The notes: generated from the sequence alone by a model not told the origin. Positions 1 through 8,220 are shown, numbered from the stretch's first letter. The stretch is DNA of 31,333 nucleotides from an uncultured Ruminococcus sp. (GCA_900550695.1 URTF01000020.1:1-31333); one strand, 5' to 3'. Made by a program: numbers and translations.

Positions 1-49
1 GCTACGAGATTGTCGGCTTGATTTTTTCCAAATTTTAAATGGTGTTTAG
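1..49. repeat. Family A inverted-repeat element, right part, cut by window edge
   Basis: The right terminus GGTGTTTAG lies at 41-49 and is followed by TATAA, as in the other copies. The internal segment is nearly identical to the right halves of the copies at 8221-8333 and 27410-27505 (shared words GATTGTCGGCTTGATTTTTT and TTTTAAATGGTG). The left end lies before the window. Confidence 0.8.
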
Positions 50-108
50 TATAATTCTCGATCGTTCTGTAGACAAAGCCGACAGATAGAATAAATCCAG
101 TCAGGTCA

Positions 109-171
109 CTGCGTTGACCTTGGAAAGCGACCGCAGTAAGGCTCGCCGCCTTTCAAGGGAGCTTGACGCAG
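109..171. repeat. Multi-tier imperfect hairpin downstream of the cob operon
   Basis: CTGCGT (109-114) pairs with ACGCAG (166-171). CCTTGGAAAG (118-127) pairs with CTTTCAAGG (150-158) with one bulge, and GCGA (127-130) can pair with TCGC (143-146). There is no T-run, so it is not a standard terminator. It lies 3' of cbiP on the minus strand and could be a structured 3' UTR or part of another dispersed repeat. I recognise no RNA family in it. Confidence 0.45.
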
Positions 172-186
172 AATGAACTTATTATA

Positions 187-222
187 GGTCACCTCTAAAA
201 ACCACCGGCTAAAGCCTTAGCA
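187..222. repeat. Family B repeat, left half
   Basis: The segment starts GGTCACCTCTAAAAACC and continues CACCGGCTAAAGC, matching the left arm of the complete palindromic copy at 23511-23566. The right arm is not recognisable here, so this is a partial or decayed copy. It lies just beyond the 3' end of cbiP. Confidence 0.7.
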
Positions 223-248
223 CCTCATCTGCTTGCGAAGACAGGTTC

Positions 249-1736
249 TTATATTCCTTTGTCAAGTATCTTATAAACAAGCTCCATATCAAGGTTATTT
301 CGGACATTTTTGGCGAGGATATCAAACTGCATTTCCTTGTAGGCTTTGCGGTCGGTCTTTCCGCCGCCGTAGGTCAGACCCTTGCGTTCAAACAATGTTT
401 TCACAATGCACTCGGAAACCTCTGCGCTGTCGAAAATACCGTGGATATAACAGCCGTAAACGCTGCCACTTTGTGCGCCGAGGTCGGTATTTTCGCAGGA
501 TAGAAGCGGCGTTCCCTCGGAAATCGTCCTGCCGTTGTGAATTTCGTAGCCGTAAAATTTTGCTCCCGAAAGGTCATAGAAAGCTCCGCTGACCTCGGCG
601 AACCTGCCCTCTGTTCTGCTGCGTGTTTTCTCACTTAAAAAATCGGTTTTGAGCTTCAGAAGTCCCATTCCGCTTATCGAGCCGCCGCCCTCTGCACCAA
701 CAGAATCGGTGATAACTTCGCCGAGCATCTGGTATCCGCCGCATATCCCGAACACGGGAACTCCGTTTGAAACGCATTTTTTCACCATTGCTTCGATGCC
801 GCTCTCACGCAGCCATTTCATATCCGAGATAGTGCTTTTCGTTCCCGGAACGATTATCATATCCGCATCGGAAAGCTCCTGCGGCTTTGTGACATAGCGC
901 ACAGAAACGCCGTCATACTGCGAGAACACGTCAAAATCGGTAAAGTTAGATATTCTCGGCAGTCGGATAACAGCAATATTGACTAAGCCTTTTTCGCCGT
1001 TTCTGAGCTTTTCCGAAAGACTGTCCTCGTCCTCGATATCGCAGTTTATGTACGGCACAACTCCGACAACGGGTTTGTTCCCACGCTCTTCAAGCATTTT
1101 TACGCCGTCCGCAAAGATGCTTTTATCACCTCGGAATTTGTTCACGATAAGTCCTTTTACGATGCTCCGCTCGTCCTCGTCAAGAAGCATAAGCGTTCCG
1201 AGAAGCTGTGCGAAAACGCCGCCTCGGTCGATATCCCCCGTGAGCAGAACGGGCGCATTCGCAAGCTTCGCCATGCCCATATTTACGATATCGTCACGCT
1301 TCAGATTTATCTCGGCAGGACTGCCTGCGCCCTCGATAACGATGATATCATACTGCGAAGCGAGTTCGTTATAAGCTTTCATAATGTCGGGGATAAGGTC
1401 TTTTTTATGTCGGAAATAATCGACCGCTTTCATATTTCCCCTGACTTCGCCGTTGACGATGACCTGCGAACCAACATCGGTCGTCGGCTTCAAAAGTATC
1501 GGATTCATCAGCACGGACGGCTCAATTCCTGCCGCTTCCGCCTGCATTGCCTGCGCTCTGCCCATTTCCAGCCCGTCCGAGGTTATATACGAGTTGAGTG
1601 CCATATTCTGTGACTTGAACGGAGCGGCGGAATAGCCGTCCTGCTTAAAAATTCTGCAAAGGGCAGCGGCGATGAAGCTTTTTCCCGAGTTTGACATCGT
1701 TCCCTGTATCATTATTGCTTTAGCTTTTTTAGCCAT
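249..1736 (-). CDS. cbiP: Cobyric acid synthase (CbiP/CobQ)
   Basis: A 495-residue protein that amidates the b, d, e and g side chains of adenosylcobyrinic acid a,c-diamide to give cobyric acid, using glutamine and ATP. The N-terminal half has the P-loop-like nucleotide site GTMSNSGKS (about residues 12-20) and the family segment KSQNMALNSY. The C-terminal half is a class I glutaminase-like domain with the nucleophile Cys332 in FGICGGYQMLG and the partner His432 in YIHGIFDS. Length is typical of the family. The ATG at 1736 lies inside the end of cobD (8-nt overlap), so translation is probably coupled. This is the last gene of the minus-strand cob operon, and no clear intrinsic terminator follows it. 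The identification is firm. Confidence 0.95.
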   Translation of the reverse strand: MAKKAKAIMIQGTMSNSGKSFIAAALCRIFKQDGYSAAPFKSQNMALNSYITSDGLEMGRAQAMQAEAAGIEPSVLMNPILLKPTTDVGSQVIVNGEVRGNMKAVDYFRHKKDLIPDIMKAYNELASQYDIIVIEGAGSPAEINLKRDDIVNMGMAKLANAPVLLTGDIDRGGVFAQLLGTLMLLDEDERSIVKGLIVNKFRGDKSIFADGVKMLEERGNKPVVGVVPYINCDIEDEDSLSEKLRNGEKGLVNIAVIRLPRISNFTDFDVFSQYDGVSVRYVTKPQELSDADMIIVPGTKSTISDMKWLRESGIEAMVKKCVSNGVPVFGICGGYQMLGEVITDSVGAEGGGSISGMGLLKLKTDFLSEKTRSRTEGRFAEVSGAFYDLSGAKFYGYEIHNGRTISEGTPLLSCENTDLGAQSGSVYGCYIHGIFDSAEVSECIVKTLFERKGLTYGGGKTDRKAYKEMQFDILAKNVRNNLDMELVYKILDKGI

Positions 1737-2760
1737 TCAGGCACCTCTCTATCGCACTCACAAGTGCTGAATTTTCTTCGTGCGAACGCACCGCTATACG
1801 AAAATAGCCTTGCTCCAAGCCGTCAAAATTCGCACAATTTCTTATAAGAATTTTCTCACTTAAAAGCATTTCGTCAAGCGGAAGCTTCGTATAAAAAAGA
1901 ATGAAATTTGCTTCGGACGGATAGACTTTGAAACCGAAATTTTGCAGTTTTTCCGTCAGAAATTCTCGCTCTTTTTTTACAAGTTCAAGTGTTTTTTCAA
2001 GATAGAATTTTTCATCAAGAGCCGCCTCTCCTGCCGTCTGCGCAGGTGCGGAAACGCTCCAGAACTGCCCGTTTCTGCGGACTTTTTCGGCAAGCTTTAT
2101 ATCACCGAAAAGAGCGTAGCCGAGCCGCAGTCCTGCCATTGCATAAATTTTCGTGAACGCTTTGAGAACGACAACGTTCGGGTTCATAAACTGCTCTGCG
2201 TGAGCGGCATTTTCGGTAAAATCGATGAAACATTCGTCGCAGAGAAAAACGATATCGTTCGCTCTGCATTTTTCGCAGATTCGGCGCAGAAGCTCACCGT
2301 CTATAGTTTGTCCCGTTGGGTTGTTCGGGGTGGATAAAATAAGCATTTGAACACTTTCGTCAAGCATTTCAAGAATTTTTTCATCGAGTGCGAAGCCGCT
2401 TTTCTCCGAAAGAAAATATGCCGAAATTTCAGAGCCGCTCTGCATGAGTGCCTTTGAATATTCGCCGAAGGACGGTGCGCAGACAACGGCTTTTTGGGGG
2501 TTTACCGTCTGTACGATTCGGAAAATAAGGTCAGCCGCACCGTTTCCGCAGACGATATTTTCGGGTGGAAAATCCTCTTGCTCGGAAAGCTTTTTTACAA
2601 GGCATCGGCAGAACGGGTCGGGGTATTTTTCCCATTCGGATATGCTTTTCTGAAGTGCATTTTTAACGCTTTCGGGCATACCGAGCGGATTGAGGTTTGC
2701 CGAGAAATCATACACTATCTCACGTTCAAAAATGTCGCCGCCGTGTTCATTTTTTATCAT
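1729..2760 (-). CDS. cobD: Threonine-phosphate decarboxylase-like PLP enzyme (CobD)
   Basis: A 343-residue fold-type I PLP enzyme of the HisC/CobD group. In the cob pathway CobD decarboxylates L-threonine O-3-phosphate to (R)-1-amino-2-propanol phosphate, which CbiB attaches to cobyric acid. Visible motifs are the N-terminal FSANLNPLG, STPNNPTG for substrate and cofactor contact, FLCDECF with the pyridine-binding Asp, and the Schiff-base Lys204 in AFTKIYAMAGLRLGY. HisC-type aminotransferases are close relatives. The placement between cbiB and cbiP, with an ATGA start/stop overlap with cbiB, makes CobD the better call. A threonine kinase to supply the substrate is not in the window. Confidence 0.88.
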   Translation of the reverse strand: MIKNEHGGDIFEREIVYDFSANLNPLGMPESVKNALQKSISEWEKYPDPFCRCLVKKLSEQEDFPPENIVCGNGAADLIFRIVQTVNPQKAVVCAPSFGEYSKALMQSGSEISAYFLSEKSGFALDEKILEMLDESVQMLILSTPNNPTGQTIDGELLRRICEKCRANDIVFLCDECFIDFTENAAHAEQFMNPNVVVLKAFTKIYAMAGLRLGYALFGDIKLAEKVRRNGQFWSVSAPAQTAGEAALDEKFYLEKTLELVKKEREFLTEKLQNFGFKVYPSEANFILFYTKLPLDEMLLSEKILIRNCANFDGLEQGYFRIAVRSHEENSALVSAIERCLNG

Positions 2761-3722
2761 AGCAGACCTCCGAAAATGACCGCTCTCAGCGCCGCACCGA
2801 CAATAAGCACTATGACCGATGAGCAGTACATAAGCCTGTTCGCACGGCGGATATCCTCGCTTTCGGGGGTACGGATATCATCACCGATGAACTCTTTTTT
2901 ATGAAGCTCGCCGAAGTAATATGCATCACCTGCAAGGCGGATATCGAGCGCACCTGCGCAGACCGATTCCGTTTGTGCGGAGTTCGGGCTGGCGTGTTTC
3001 CTGCGGTCACGCTTCCATATCCGAGCGGCATTTTTTCCGTCCGCTCCGAGCATATACGCCGAAAGTATCATCACGAGCGCAGTCAGCCTTGACGGGATAA
3101 AGTTCAGCACGTCGTCAAGCTTTGCGGCAAAACGTCCGATGTCGATGTATTTTTCATTCGTATAGCCTATCATCGAATCCATTGTGTTTGCGGCTTTGTA
3201 GAAGAATCCGAGCGGTGCGCCGCCGAGCGCAATGTACATTATCGGTGCGGTCACGCCGTCCGAGGTGTTTTCTGCGACCGTTTCAACAGCCGCTTTGACG
3301 ATGCCCGTTTCGTCCAGAACATCGGTATCTCTTCCGACTATCATCGACACGGCCTGACGGGCTTTTTCGATATCCTTTTCCTCGACAGCATGACAGACCT
3401 TCATGCTTTCTTTCTGCAAGCACCGAGCCGCAACAAGCTGCCAGCACATCACGCTTTCCACTGCCAAGCCGAGGTAAATATTAATTTTATAGCACACCAA
3501 AAGCACTGCAAGCGGTATCAGAGTTGACACGATAAGCACGGTCAGCGCAAGAAAAACTCCGCCTTTGTGCAGATTTTTGAACCTGCTGCGGACGAACTTT
3601 TCCAGCTTTGAGATAAGCGTTCCGATAGCTCTTATCGGGTGCGGAAAATTATATGGGTCGCCGACAAAAATGTCGATGACAAAGCCGACAAGCATCGGCA
3701 GAGCGCAGATAAAACCTTTCAT
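2757..3722 (-). CDS. cbiB: Adenosylcobinamide-phosphate synthase (CbiB)
   Basis: A 321-residue multi-pass membrane protein that joins aminopropanol phosphate to adenosylcobyric acid. It carries the family signatures DPYNFPHPIRAIG near residue 22, and AENTSDGVTAPIMY followed by GFFYKAANTMDSMIGY in the middle. Hydrophobic stretches lie near residues 1-20, 55-90, 200-225 and at the C-terminus. Length is close to the usual 310-330. It starts at ATG 3722, six bases after the cobC stop, and its TGA overlaps the cobD ATG (ATGA). Context and motifs agree, so the call is firm. Confidence 0.94.
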   Translation of the reverse strand: MKGFICALPMLVGFVIDIFVGDPYNFPHPIRAIGTLISKLEKFVRSRFKNLHKGGVFLALTVLIVSTLIPLAVLLVCYKINIYLGLAVESVMCWQLVAARCLQKESMKVCHAVEEKDIEKARQAVSMIVGRDTDVLDETGIVKAAVETVAENTSDGVTAPIMYIALGGAPLGFFYKAANTMDSMIGYTNEKYIDIGRFAAKLDDVLNFIPSRLTALVMILSAYMLGADGKNAARIWKRDRRKHASPNSAQTESVCAGALDIRLAGDAYYFGELHKKEFIGDDIRTPESEDIRRANRLMYCSSVIVLIVGAALRAVIFGGLL

Positions 3723-3728
3723 TTTTCG

Positions 3729-4289
3729 TTAAATTCTTTCCGTAATAATTATTTTTTCGCCGTCAAACTCGGTCACGAAGCCGTGGGCGTTCGGCACTTG
3801 AAAATCGTAGTAGCCGCCCTTGGGATAAGCGTATTTTTCGAGAACGGACATTATCGTTCCGCCGTGTACAACGAGGGCAAGGACGGTGTTTTCGTCAGAT
3901 CCTGCGACAGCTTTTTCAAACTCCGCAATGCACCTTTTCCTGAAGTTGAAAGGCGTTTCACCATTCGGAAAAGGCGCTGTTCCGCCGCTGTCTATCCATT
4001 TCTGATAGTTGGAATTACCCGTCAGTTCACGGTAATTTTTACCCTCAAAGTCGCCGAAATCGCACTCACGGAAATCATTGCAGACGGTAACATTTTTATC
4101 GGGATAGATAAGCTTGGAGGTTTGCAGACAGCGTTTCATCGGGCTTGCGAGAACTTCGTCACAATTGGGATATTTTATGCTTTCAAGTTCGCTGATGCCC
4201 TCTTCACAGAGAGGTTCGTCCGTCCTGCCGATGTACCTTTTTTCAAGGTTTCCTGCGGTCTTGCCGTGGCGGATAAAAATCATCTTCAC
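3729..4289 (-). CDS. cobC: Histidine phosphatase, probable alpha-ribazole phosphatase (CobC)
   Basis: A 186-residue histidine phosphatase superfamily protein. The phosphohistidine motif IRHGKT is at the N-terminus (about residues 6-11), followed by the phosphate-binding RYIGRTDEPL and the C-terminal VVHGGT. In cobalamin synthesis CobC removes the phosphate from alpha-ribazole phosphate or from cobalamin 5'-phosphate. Family members also act on sugars and phosphoglycerate, so the specific substrate rests on the operon position. I chose the GTG start at 4289 because GGGGAG lies 8 nt before it and it forms a GTGA overlap with the preceding stop. An ATG two codons later (4283) is possible. Confidence 0.86.
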   Translation of the reverse strand: MKMIFIRHGKTAGNLEKRYIGRTDEPLCEEGISELESIKYPNCDEVLASPMKRCLQTSKLIYPDKNVTVCNDFRECDFGDFEGKNYRELTGNSNYQKWIDSGGTAPFPNGETPFNFRKRCIAEFEKAVAGSDENTVLALVVHGGTIMSVLEKYAYPKGGYYDFQVPNAHGFVTEFDGEKIIITERI

Positions 4290-4681
4290 GCTTTGTTCTC
4301 CCCTTTTATTGTGGTCGGGATACCGCAGGTAAGGCGAATCACCTCGCTTGAATTTCTTGCGATAAGACAGCCTGCACGTCCCGTTTCTTCACGCCAAATT
4401 CGGTCACTTTTTTCGAGAGGGATTATTCCTGCGCCTATCTCATTTATTATAACAACAGCATTTTGGTTTTCTTTGCATAGCCGCTCGGTAAAGGTCTGAA
4501 CATCGGCATTTTCTTCAAGCAGACGCTTTACAATGAGCTGAAAATCGGCAATGCACTTCGCAGAAAAAACTGCTTCAATAGAACAATTCTCACCGTTCAG
4601 GATCTCTTCGTCCGAGAAGCCGAAACGCTTTTTCGCATAGTCTTTTTTGCCGCTGAACGCTCCTCCCGTTATCATTATCAT
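4286..4681 (-). CDS. Short CobU-like P-loop protein
   Basis: A 131-residue paralogue of adenosylcobinamide kinase/guanylyltransferase. It keeps the P-loop (ITGGAFSGKK, residues 4-13) and the C-terminal CobU signature (NEIGAGIIPLEKSDRIWREETGR, then CGIPTTIKG). It lacks the central ATA...RHR segment whose histidine takes the GMP in CobU, and is about 40 residues shorter than the full CobU encoded at 5448-5966. The start at ATG 4681 gives an ATGA overlap with cobS and has GGAGGTG upstream. A longer frame into cobS exists but reads through that gene. It might be a kinase-only enzyme, a partner of the full CobU, or a non-catalytic subunit. Confidence 0.8.
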   Translation of the reverse strand: MIMITGGAFSGKKDYAKKRFGFSDEEILNGENCSIEAVFSAKCIADFQLIVKRLLEENADVQTFTERLCKENQNAVVIINEIGAGIIPLEKSDRIWREETGRAGCLIARNSSEVIRLTCGIPTTIKGENKA

Positions 4682-5451
4682 AACAGCACCTCCAGCTTTT
4701 CTCCGACAAAGGCAAAAACGAGCACAGCCATTTCGCAAATCTGTAAGAACCAGCCTGCGAGGTCGCCCGTTATCCCTCCGAAGTTTTTGTACGATGATAC
4801 TCTATAGTAAACGAATGTCAGGACTGCGCCGAGTATTGCACAGCCTCCGACAATGAGGCCTGCGCCGAGCATCGCCCCGACCGATAAAACCGTAACGGCA
4901 GCAAGCACTGCAACGGTAACATTTTTATGCGCAGGCTTGGCGAAGCTTTGGAGTGCGCCGTCCTTTTTTGCACCTTTGAACGTAACGGCGGCAAGACCGC
5001 TCAACGCTCTTGAAAGCACGAATCCAACTGCGATAACGACAGCTGCGGCGGTGCTTTTCATCTCGGACAGCAATGCTGTTTGCAGTATTAGATACACGCT
5101 GACCTTCATCACTGCGAACGAGCCGATGTGCGGATCACTCATAATTTTTAGCTTGGTTTCTCTGTCGGCGCAGGAGGCTTGTGCGTCCGTCACGTCGCAG
5201 AAACCGTCAAGGTGTATGCCCCCCGTTATGAGCAGTGGGATAAACACAGAAACAGCTCCGCAGAGGAACGAGCCAACGCCGAGCAGACCGCAGATATATC
5301 TCCACAAAAGAAATATTGCGCCCGAAACTGCACCGATGAGCGGAAAGAAACAGAGCGCATAACGGCGATTCTCCTCTTTCCATTCGACCTGCGGCATCGG
5401 TATGCGTGAATACATCAGAAATGCGCTTGCAAGCGATTTGAAAACTGTCAT
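4678..5451 (-). CDS. cobS: Adenosylcobinamide-GDP ribazoletransferase (cobalamin synthase, CobS)
   Basis: A 257-residue integral membrane protein that condenses adenosylcobinamide-GDP with alpha-ribazole or its phosphate, closing the nucleotide loop. The N-terminal FLMYSRIPMP and the acidic signature GGIHLDGFCDVTDA (metal-binding aspartates), then SDPHIGSFAVMKV, are diagnostic. Several hydrophobic helices follow. I chose ATG 5451, which overlaps the cobU stop (ATGA) and has AAGGA upstream, over an in-frame start 14 codons earlier that lies inside cobU. Length fits the family (about 250). Confidence 0.94.
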   Translation of the reverse strand: MTVFKSLASAFLMYSRIPMPQVEWKEENRRYALCFFPLIGAVSGAIFLLWRYICGLLGVGSFLCGAVSVFIPLLITGGIHLDGFCDVTDAQASCADRETKLKIMSDPHIGSFAVMKVSVYLILQTALLSEMKSTAAAVVIAVGFVLSRALSGLAAVTFKGAKKDGALQSFAKPAHKNVTVAVLAAVTVLSVGAMLGAGLIVGGCAILGAVLTFVYYRVSSYKNFGGITGDLAGWFLQICEMAVLVFAFVGEKLEVLL

Positions 5452-5966
5452 TTTATCGTTCCTTTCAGCGGCACGGGAACGCCGTACACGCACTCGACAA
5501 CAAGGTCGGAAAGCTCCGCAGTTCGGCGGTTTATCTCGCCCATTGCCCTTATATATTCGGATGTTCCCTCGGCATAGGAAATGCCGTCGCTGCCGACCTC
5601 GTTCGTGACGATGACGAGCAGCTTTGTTCGGCTTCTGAGCTGCTTTATCCCGTCAATAATTTTATCGGCAGGATAAGTCATTTCTTCGCCGCAGAACATT
5701 TCGTTAGCGCAGAGATTTCCCATACATTCGAGCAGGACTCCGCAGCTTTCGGGGACATTCACGCTGCCGATATCCGTATATTTTTCTATCGTTTCAAAGC
5801 CTTTTCCCGAACGCATTTTTCGGTGGCGTTCAATTGCGGCAAAAGCCTCTTCGCCGTAAGGCTGCATCGTTGCGATGTAAATCTTTTCACCCGAAAAATT
5901 ATTGAAAAGAGATTCGGCAAAGTGCGATTTTCCGCATTTTGAGCCGCCCGTTACAAGGACTGTCAT
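5448..5966 (-). CDS. cobU: Adenosylcobinamide kinase / adenosylcobinamide-phosphate guanylyltransferase (CobU)
   Basis: A 172-residue protein that phosphorylates adenosylcobinamide and transfers GMP from GTP to make adenosylcobinamide-GDP. It has the P-loop VTGGSKCGKS (residues 5-14), the ATMQPYGEE segment, the IERHRKMR motif with the candidate guanylylated His48, and TNEVGSDG near residue 120. Compared with well-known CobU proteins the segment after NEVG is less canonical (SDGISYAEG instead of GxGIVPxN), while the short paralogue at 4286-4681 keeps that canonical form. ATGA overlap with cobT upstream and cobS downstream. Confidence 0.93.
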   Translation of the reverse strand: MTVLVTGGSKCGKSHFAESLFNNFSGEKIYIATMQPYGEEAFAAIERHRKMRSGKGFETIEKYTDIGSVNVPESCGVLLECMGNLCANEMFCGEEMTYPADKIIDGIKQLRSRTKLLVIVTNEVGSDGISYAEGTSEYIRAMGEINRRTAELSDLVVECVYGVPVPLKGTIK

Positions 5967-7003
5967 TTCAGTTCCACATACCTTTCCATTCCCATTTCGT
6001 CAAAGCGGTGAGCGCTGTTATAAACGCTGAGCGCACCATCAAGCAGCGGCAGGAGCATAATTCCGCCCGTCCCCTCGCCAAGGCGCATTTCAGCCGTTAT
6101 GAGCGGCTTCAAGCCGAGCTTTTCAAGCAGCATTTTGCCCGATATTTCGCCCGAAACGTGGCTTGCGAGCATATAATCCTTCGCAAACGGGCAAATTTCA
6201 CAGGCGAGAAGTGCTGCGACAGCCGATATCACGCCGTCAATGACGATAGGAACGTGACAGACCGCTCCTCCGAGAAAAATTCCCGTCATTCCTGCAATAT
6301 CATAGCCTCCGAGCTTTGCAAGCAGCTCAACAGGCTTGGTCTTGTCGGGTCTGTTTATGGCAATTGCACGTTCGACAACGGAAATTTTACGTTCAAGACC
6401 TGCGCTGTCCAGTCCTGCACCTCTGCCCGTGATCTCTTTCGGCGAAATATTGAGCAGAACAGATGCGAGTGCTGCGGAAGTGGTGGTATTTCCTATCCCC
6501 ATTTCACCCGTGATGATAATATCGGCTTGGCTGTCACGGACGATATCCATTCCGACGGCAATTGCTTTTTCGGCTTGTTCGGTCGTCATTGCTGCACCCT
6601 CGGCAATATTTTTTGTACCGTAAGAAATTTTCCGTTTCAGAAGCTTTTCGCTTTCAACATCACGATCAATGCCGATATCAACGGCGGTAACGCTTGCATT
6701 ATAAAGCTTTGCGAGGACGTTTATATTCGACCTGCCCTCGGCTATCTCCTTTGCGCAGAGTGTGGTCACGGAGCTGTCCGACTGGGAAACGCCCTCTTTT
6801 ACAACGCCGTTATCGGCGCACATCACGACCGCCTGACGGCTGTTTATTTTAACGTTCGGAGTGCCTTGGACGGCGGCTATTTTCTCCACGGCTTCTTCGA
6901 GCAGACCTAAGCTGCCGAGCGGTTTCGCCACGCTGTTCCAATGCTCTCTTGCTGCCTTTGCGGAAGCTTTATCCGCAGGAGTTATATTTTTTATCCTGTT
7001 CAT
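5963..7003 (-). CDS. cobT: Nicotinate-nucleotide--dimethylbenzimidazole phosphoribosyltransferase (CobT)
   Basis: A 346-residue enzyme that makes alpha-ribazole 5'-phosphate from nicotinate mononucleotide and the lower-ligand base. The family blocks are KPLGSLG near the N-terminus, MCADNGVV, the glycine-rich GEMGIGNTTTSAAL, and near the C-terminus LGEGTGG with the catalytic glutamate. I chose ATG 7003 because GGAGAG lies four bases upstream. A TTG at 7015 would overlap that site. It starts 18 nt after the stop of the transglutaminase-like gene and overlaps cobU by ATGA. The lower-ligand base cannot be told from this sequence. Confidence 0.94.
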   Translation of the reverse strand: MNRIKNITPADKASAKAAREHWNSVAKPLGSLGLLEEAVEKIAAVQGTPNVKINSRQAVVMCADNGVVKEGVSQSDSSVTTLCAKEIAEGRSNINVLAKLYNASVTAVDIGIDRDVESEKLLKRKISYGTKNIAEGAAMTTEQAEKAIAVGMDIVRDSQADIIITGEMGIGNTTTSAALASVLLNISPKEITGRGAGLDSAGLERKISVVERAIAINRPDKTKPVELLAKLGGYDIAGMTGIFLGGAVCHVPIVIDGVISAVAALLACEICPFAKDYMLASHVSGEISGKMLLEKLGLKPLITAEMRLGEGTGGIMLLPLLDGALSVYNSAHRFDEMGMERYVELK

Positions 7004-7021
7004 TTTTCTCTCCAAAGCCTT

Positions 7022-7978
7022 TCACGATATGCTGAAAAGTGCTGTATAAAAATCACGCAGATCCGCACGGTCGATACGTCTGTCCTTTGTCATTTCATAA
7101 AAGTCCATATCGAGATATTCCGTTTTCAGCTTGTCGGAATAGAAATATTCTCCGTTGTAAAATGTATTCTGCGAGCACCAAGTCGTATCAAAGAAATGCC
7201 AGTTGCCATCGCAGAAAACGGCGTTCCATTCGTGATTCGTGCGGACATTTTTCCAGTCGGGATAATCGCAAAGTCCCTCTTCCGCACCGCCGCGGAAATT
7301 TACTGTACATATCCCCTGAGCTTGGCAGAGAGCGGCGAAAAGGTTGGAATAGCCTGCGCAGGTGGCTGTCTTGGTCGAGATGACCTGTTCAAGGCTTATC
7401 ACATCGGCATTGACGCTCGTTGACGCTGCATCGCTGTTATAACAGATATTGTGAACCACCCAATCGGCTATCGCGTTCGCTTTTTCAAGCTGCGTTTCGC
7501 TGCCGATACAAATCTCGTCCGAAAGCTGCTTCACTTCGGACATAATGATATAATATGTACTTTTTTCGCCGTCGGTCGAAATATAATCGACAACATAGCT
7601 TGGGTCGTTCTGCTGTATTTTACCGAGATAGATCTTGTTATGCCCGAAAAGTTCGGCGTTGCCTATTTCACTTCCGTTCAAATCGGGAACGCTTGTCGGA
7701 AGCTGTATTTTTAAAGTTTTCATAGACGAAGCAAGCTGTTCGGCAAGGTTTGTTTTTTCATAGAGAAAATCTATCTCATTCTGCTTGTGTTTAAGTTTAA
7801 AAGATGCATTGTCAAGCTGCTTGGATATTTCGCTGCACTGCGAGGCGGTTTCGCTGATCTTTGCTTCCAGACTGCTTTTTTCCATATAATAAAACACGAG
7901 CAAGACTATCAGAACAACGATGAAAAGCAAATATATGACAACATTGCTTTTTATGCGTTTGCCATTATCAGACTTCAT
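7022..7978 (-). CDS. Membrane-anchored transglutaminase-like protein
   Basis: A 318-residue protein with a short basic N-terminus, one membrane helix (about residues 13-31), a coiled-coil-like stretch (about 34-85) and a C-terminal transglutaminase/protease-like domain. The catalytic triad is visible: Cys207 in TATCAGYSNL, His249 in NHEWNAVF and Asp264 in FFDTTW. The domain should face the outside of the cell. Members of this superfamily act as cysteine peptidases, cross-linkers or peptide-processing enzymes, and the substrate is unknown. The start ATG 7978 has GGGGAG upstream. It is the first gene after the promoter at 8011-8039 and is followed by cobT after 18 nt, so it probably shares the cob transcript although no cobalamin role is known to me. 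Confidence 0.85.
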   Translation of the reverse strand: MKSDNGKRIKSNVVIYLLFIVVLIVLLVFYYMEKSSLEAKISETASQCSEISKQLDNASFKLKHKQNEIDFLYEKTNLAEQLASSMKTLKIQLPTSVPDLNGSEIGNAELFGHNKIYLGKIQQNDPSYVVDYISTDGEKSTYYIIMSEVKQLSDEICIGSETQLEKANAIADWVVHNICYNSDAASTSVNADVISLEQVISTKTATCAGYSNLFAALCQAQGICTVNFRGGAEEGLCDYPDWKNVRTNHEWNAVFCDGNWHFFDTTWCSQNTFYNGEYFYSDKLKTEYLDMDFYEMTKDRRIDRADLRDFYTALFSIS

Positions 7979-8010
7979 ATAAAATCACTCCCCGAAATGG
8001 ATTCGATTCA

Positions 8011-8039
8011 ATTATAACATTTTTTCTCCCCGATTTCAA
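8011..8039 (-). promoter_or_regulatory. Vegetative-type promoter for the cob operon
   Basis: On the minus strand TTGAAA (8039-8034), a 17-nt spacer and TATAAT (8016-8011) match the housekeeping consensus closely. Transcription would start near 8004, leaving a leader of only about 26 nt before the ATG at 7978. That is too short for a cobalamin riboswitch. Confidence 0.75.
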
Positions 8040-8051
8040 TATTTTACCGAG

Positions 8052-8096
8052 AAAAAAACAATGCTCCTCTGACAAAAAACGACAGCGAGGAGCATT
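8052..8096 (-). terminator. Intrinsic terminator, minus strand
   Basis: A 10-bp perfect stem, AATGCTCCTC (8060-8069) with GAGGAGCATT (8087-8096), is followed on the minus strand by a T-run (A-run at 8052-8058). It would end transcripts of the ABC transporter operon just before the cob promoter. Confidence 0.8.
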
Positions 8097-8206
8097 TCAT
8101 CGATATTTTATTTTACTGTGGCTTCAAGCCTTTTTGCTGTTTCTTTTTCTTATGTAAAATGTATATTTAATATCTATAACATCTCTATATGATATGAATA
8201 TCTTAA

Positions 8207-8218
8207 GGTCACCTCTAA
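8207..8218. repeat. Family B terminus abutting a family A element
   Basis: GGTCACCTCTAA (8207-8218) matches the first 12 bases of family B. It is followed immediately by the TA and left terminus of the family A copy at 8221. This is consistent with a family A insertion into a family B copy whose remainder was lost. Confidence 0.5.
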
Positions 8219-8220
8219 TA

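Noticed and set aside
4682..4738. N-terminal extension of the short CobU-like protein into cobS
   Set aside because: The ATG at 4681 has GGAGGTG upstream and an ATGA overlap, and the extension lacks any motif.
7979..8216. Cobalamin riboswitch before the cob operon
   Set aside because: No recognisable B12-box or multi-stem core. The region holds a promoter, a terminator and AT-rich sequence only.
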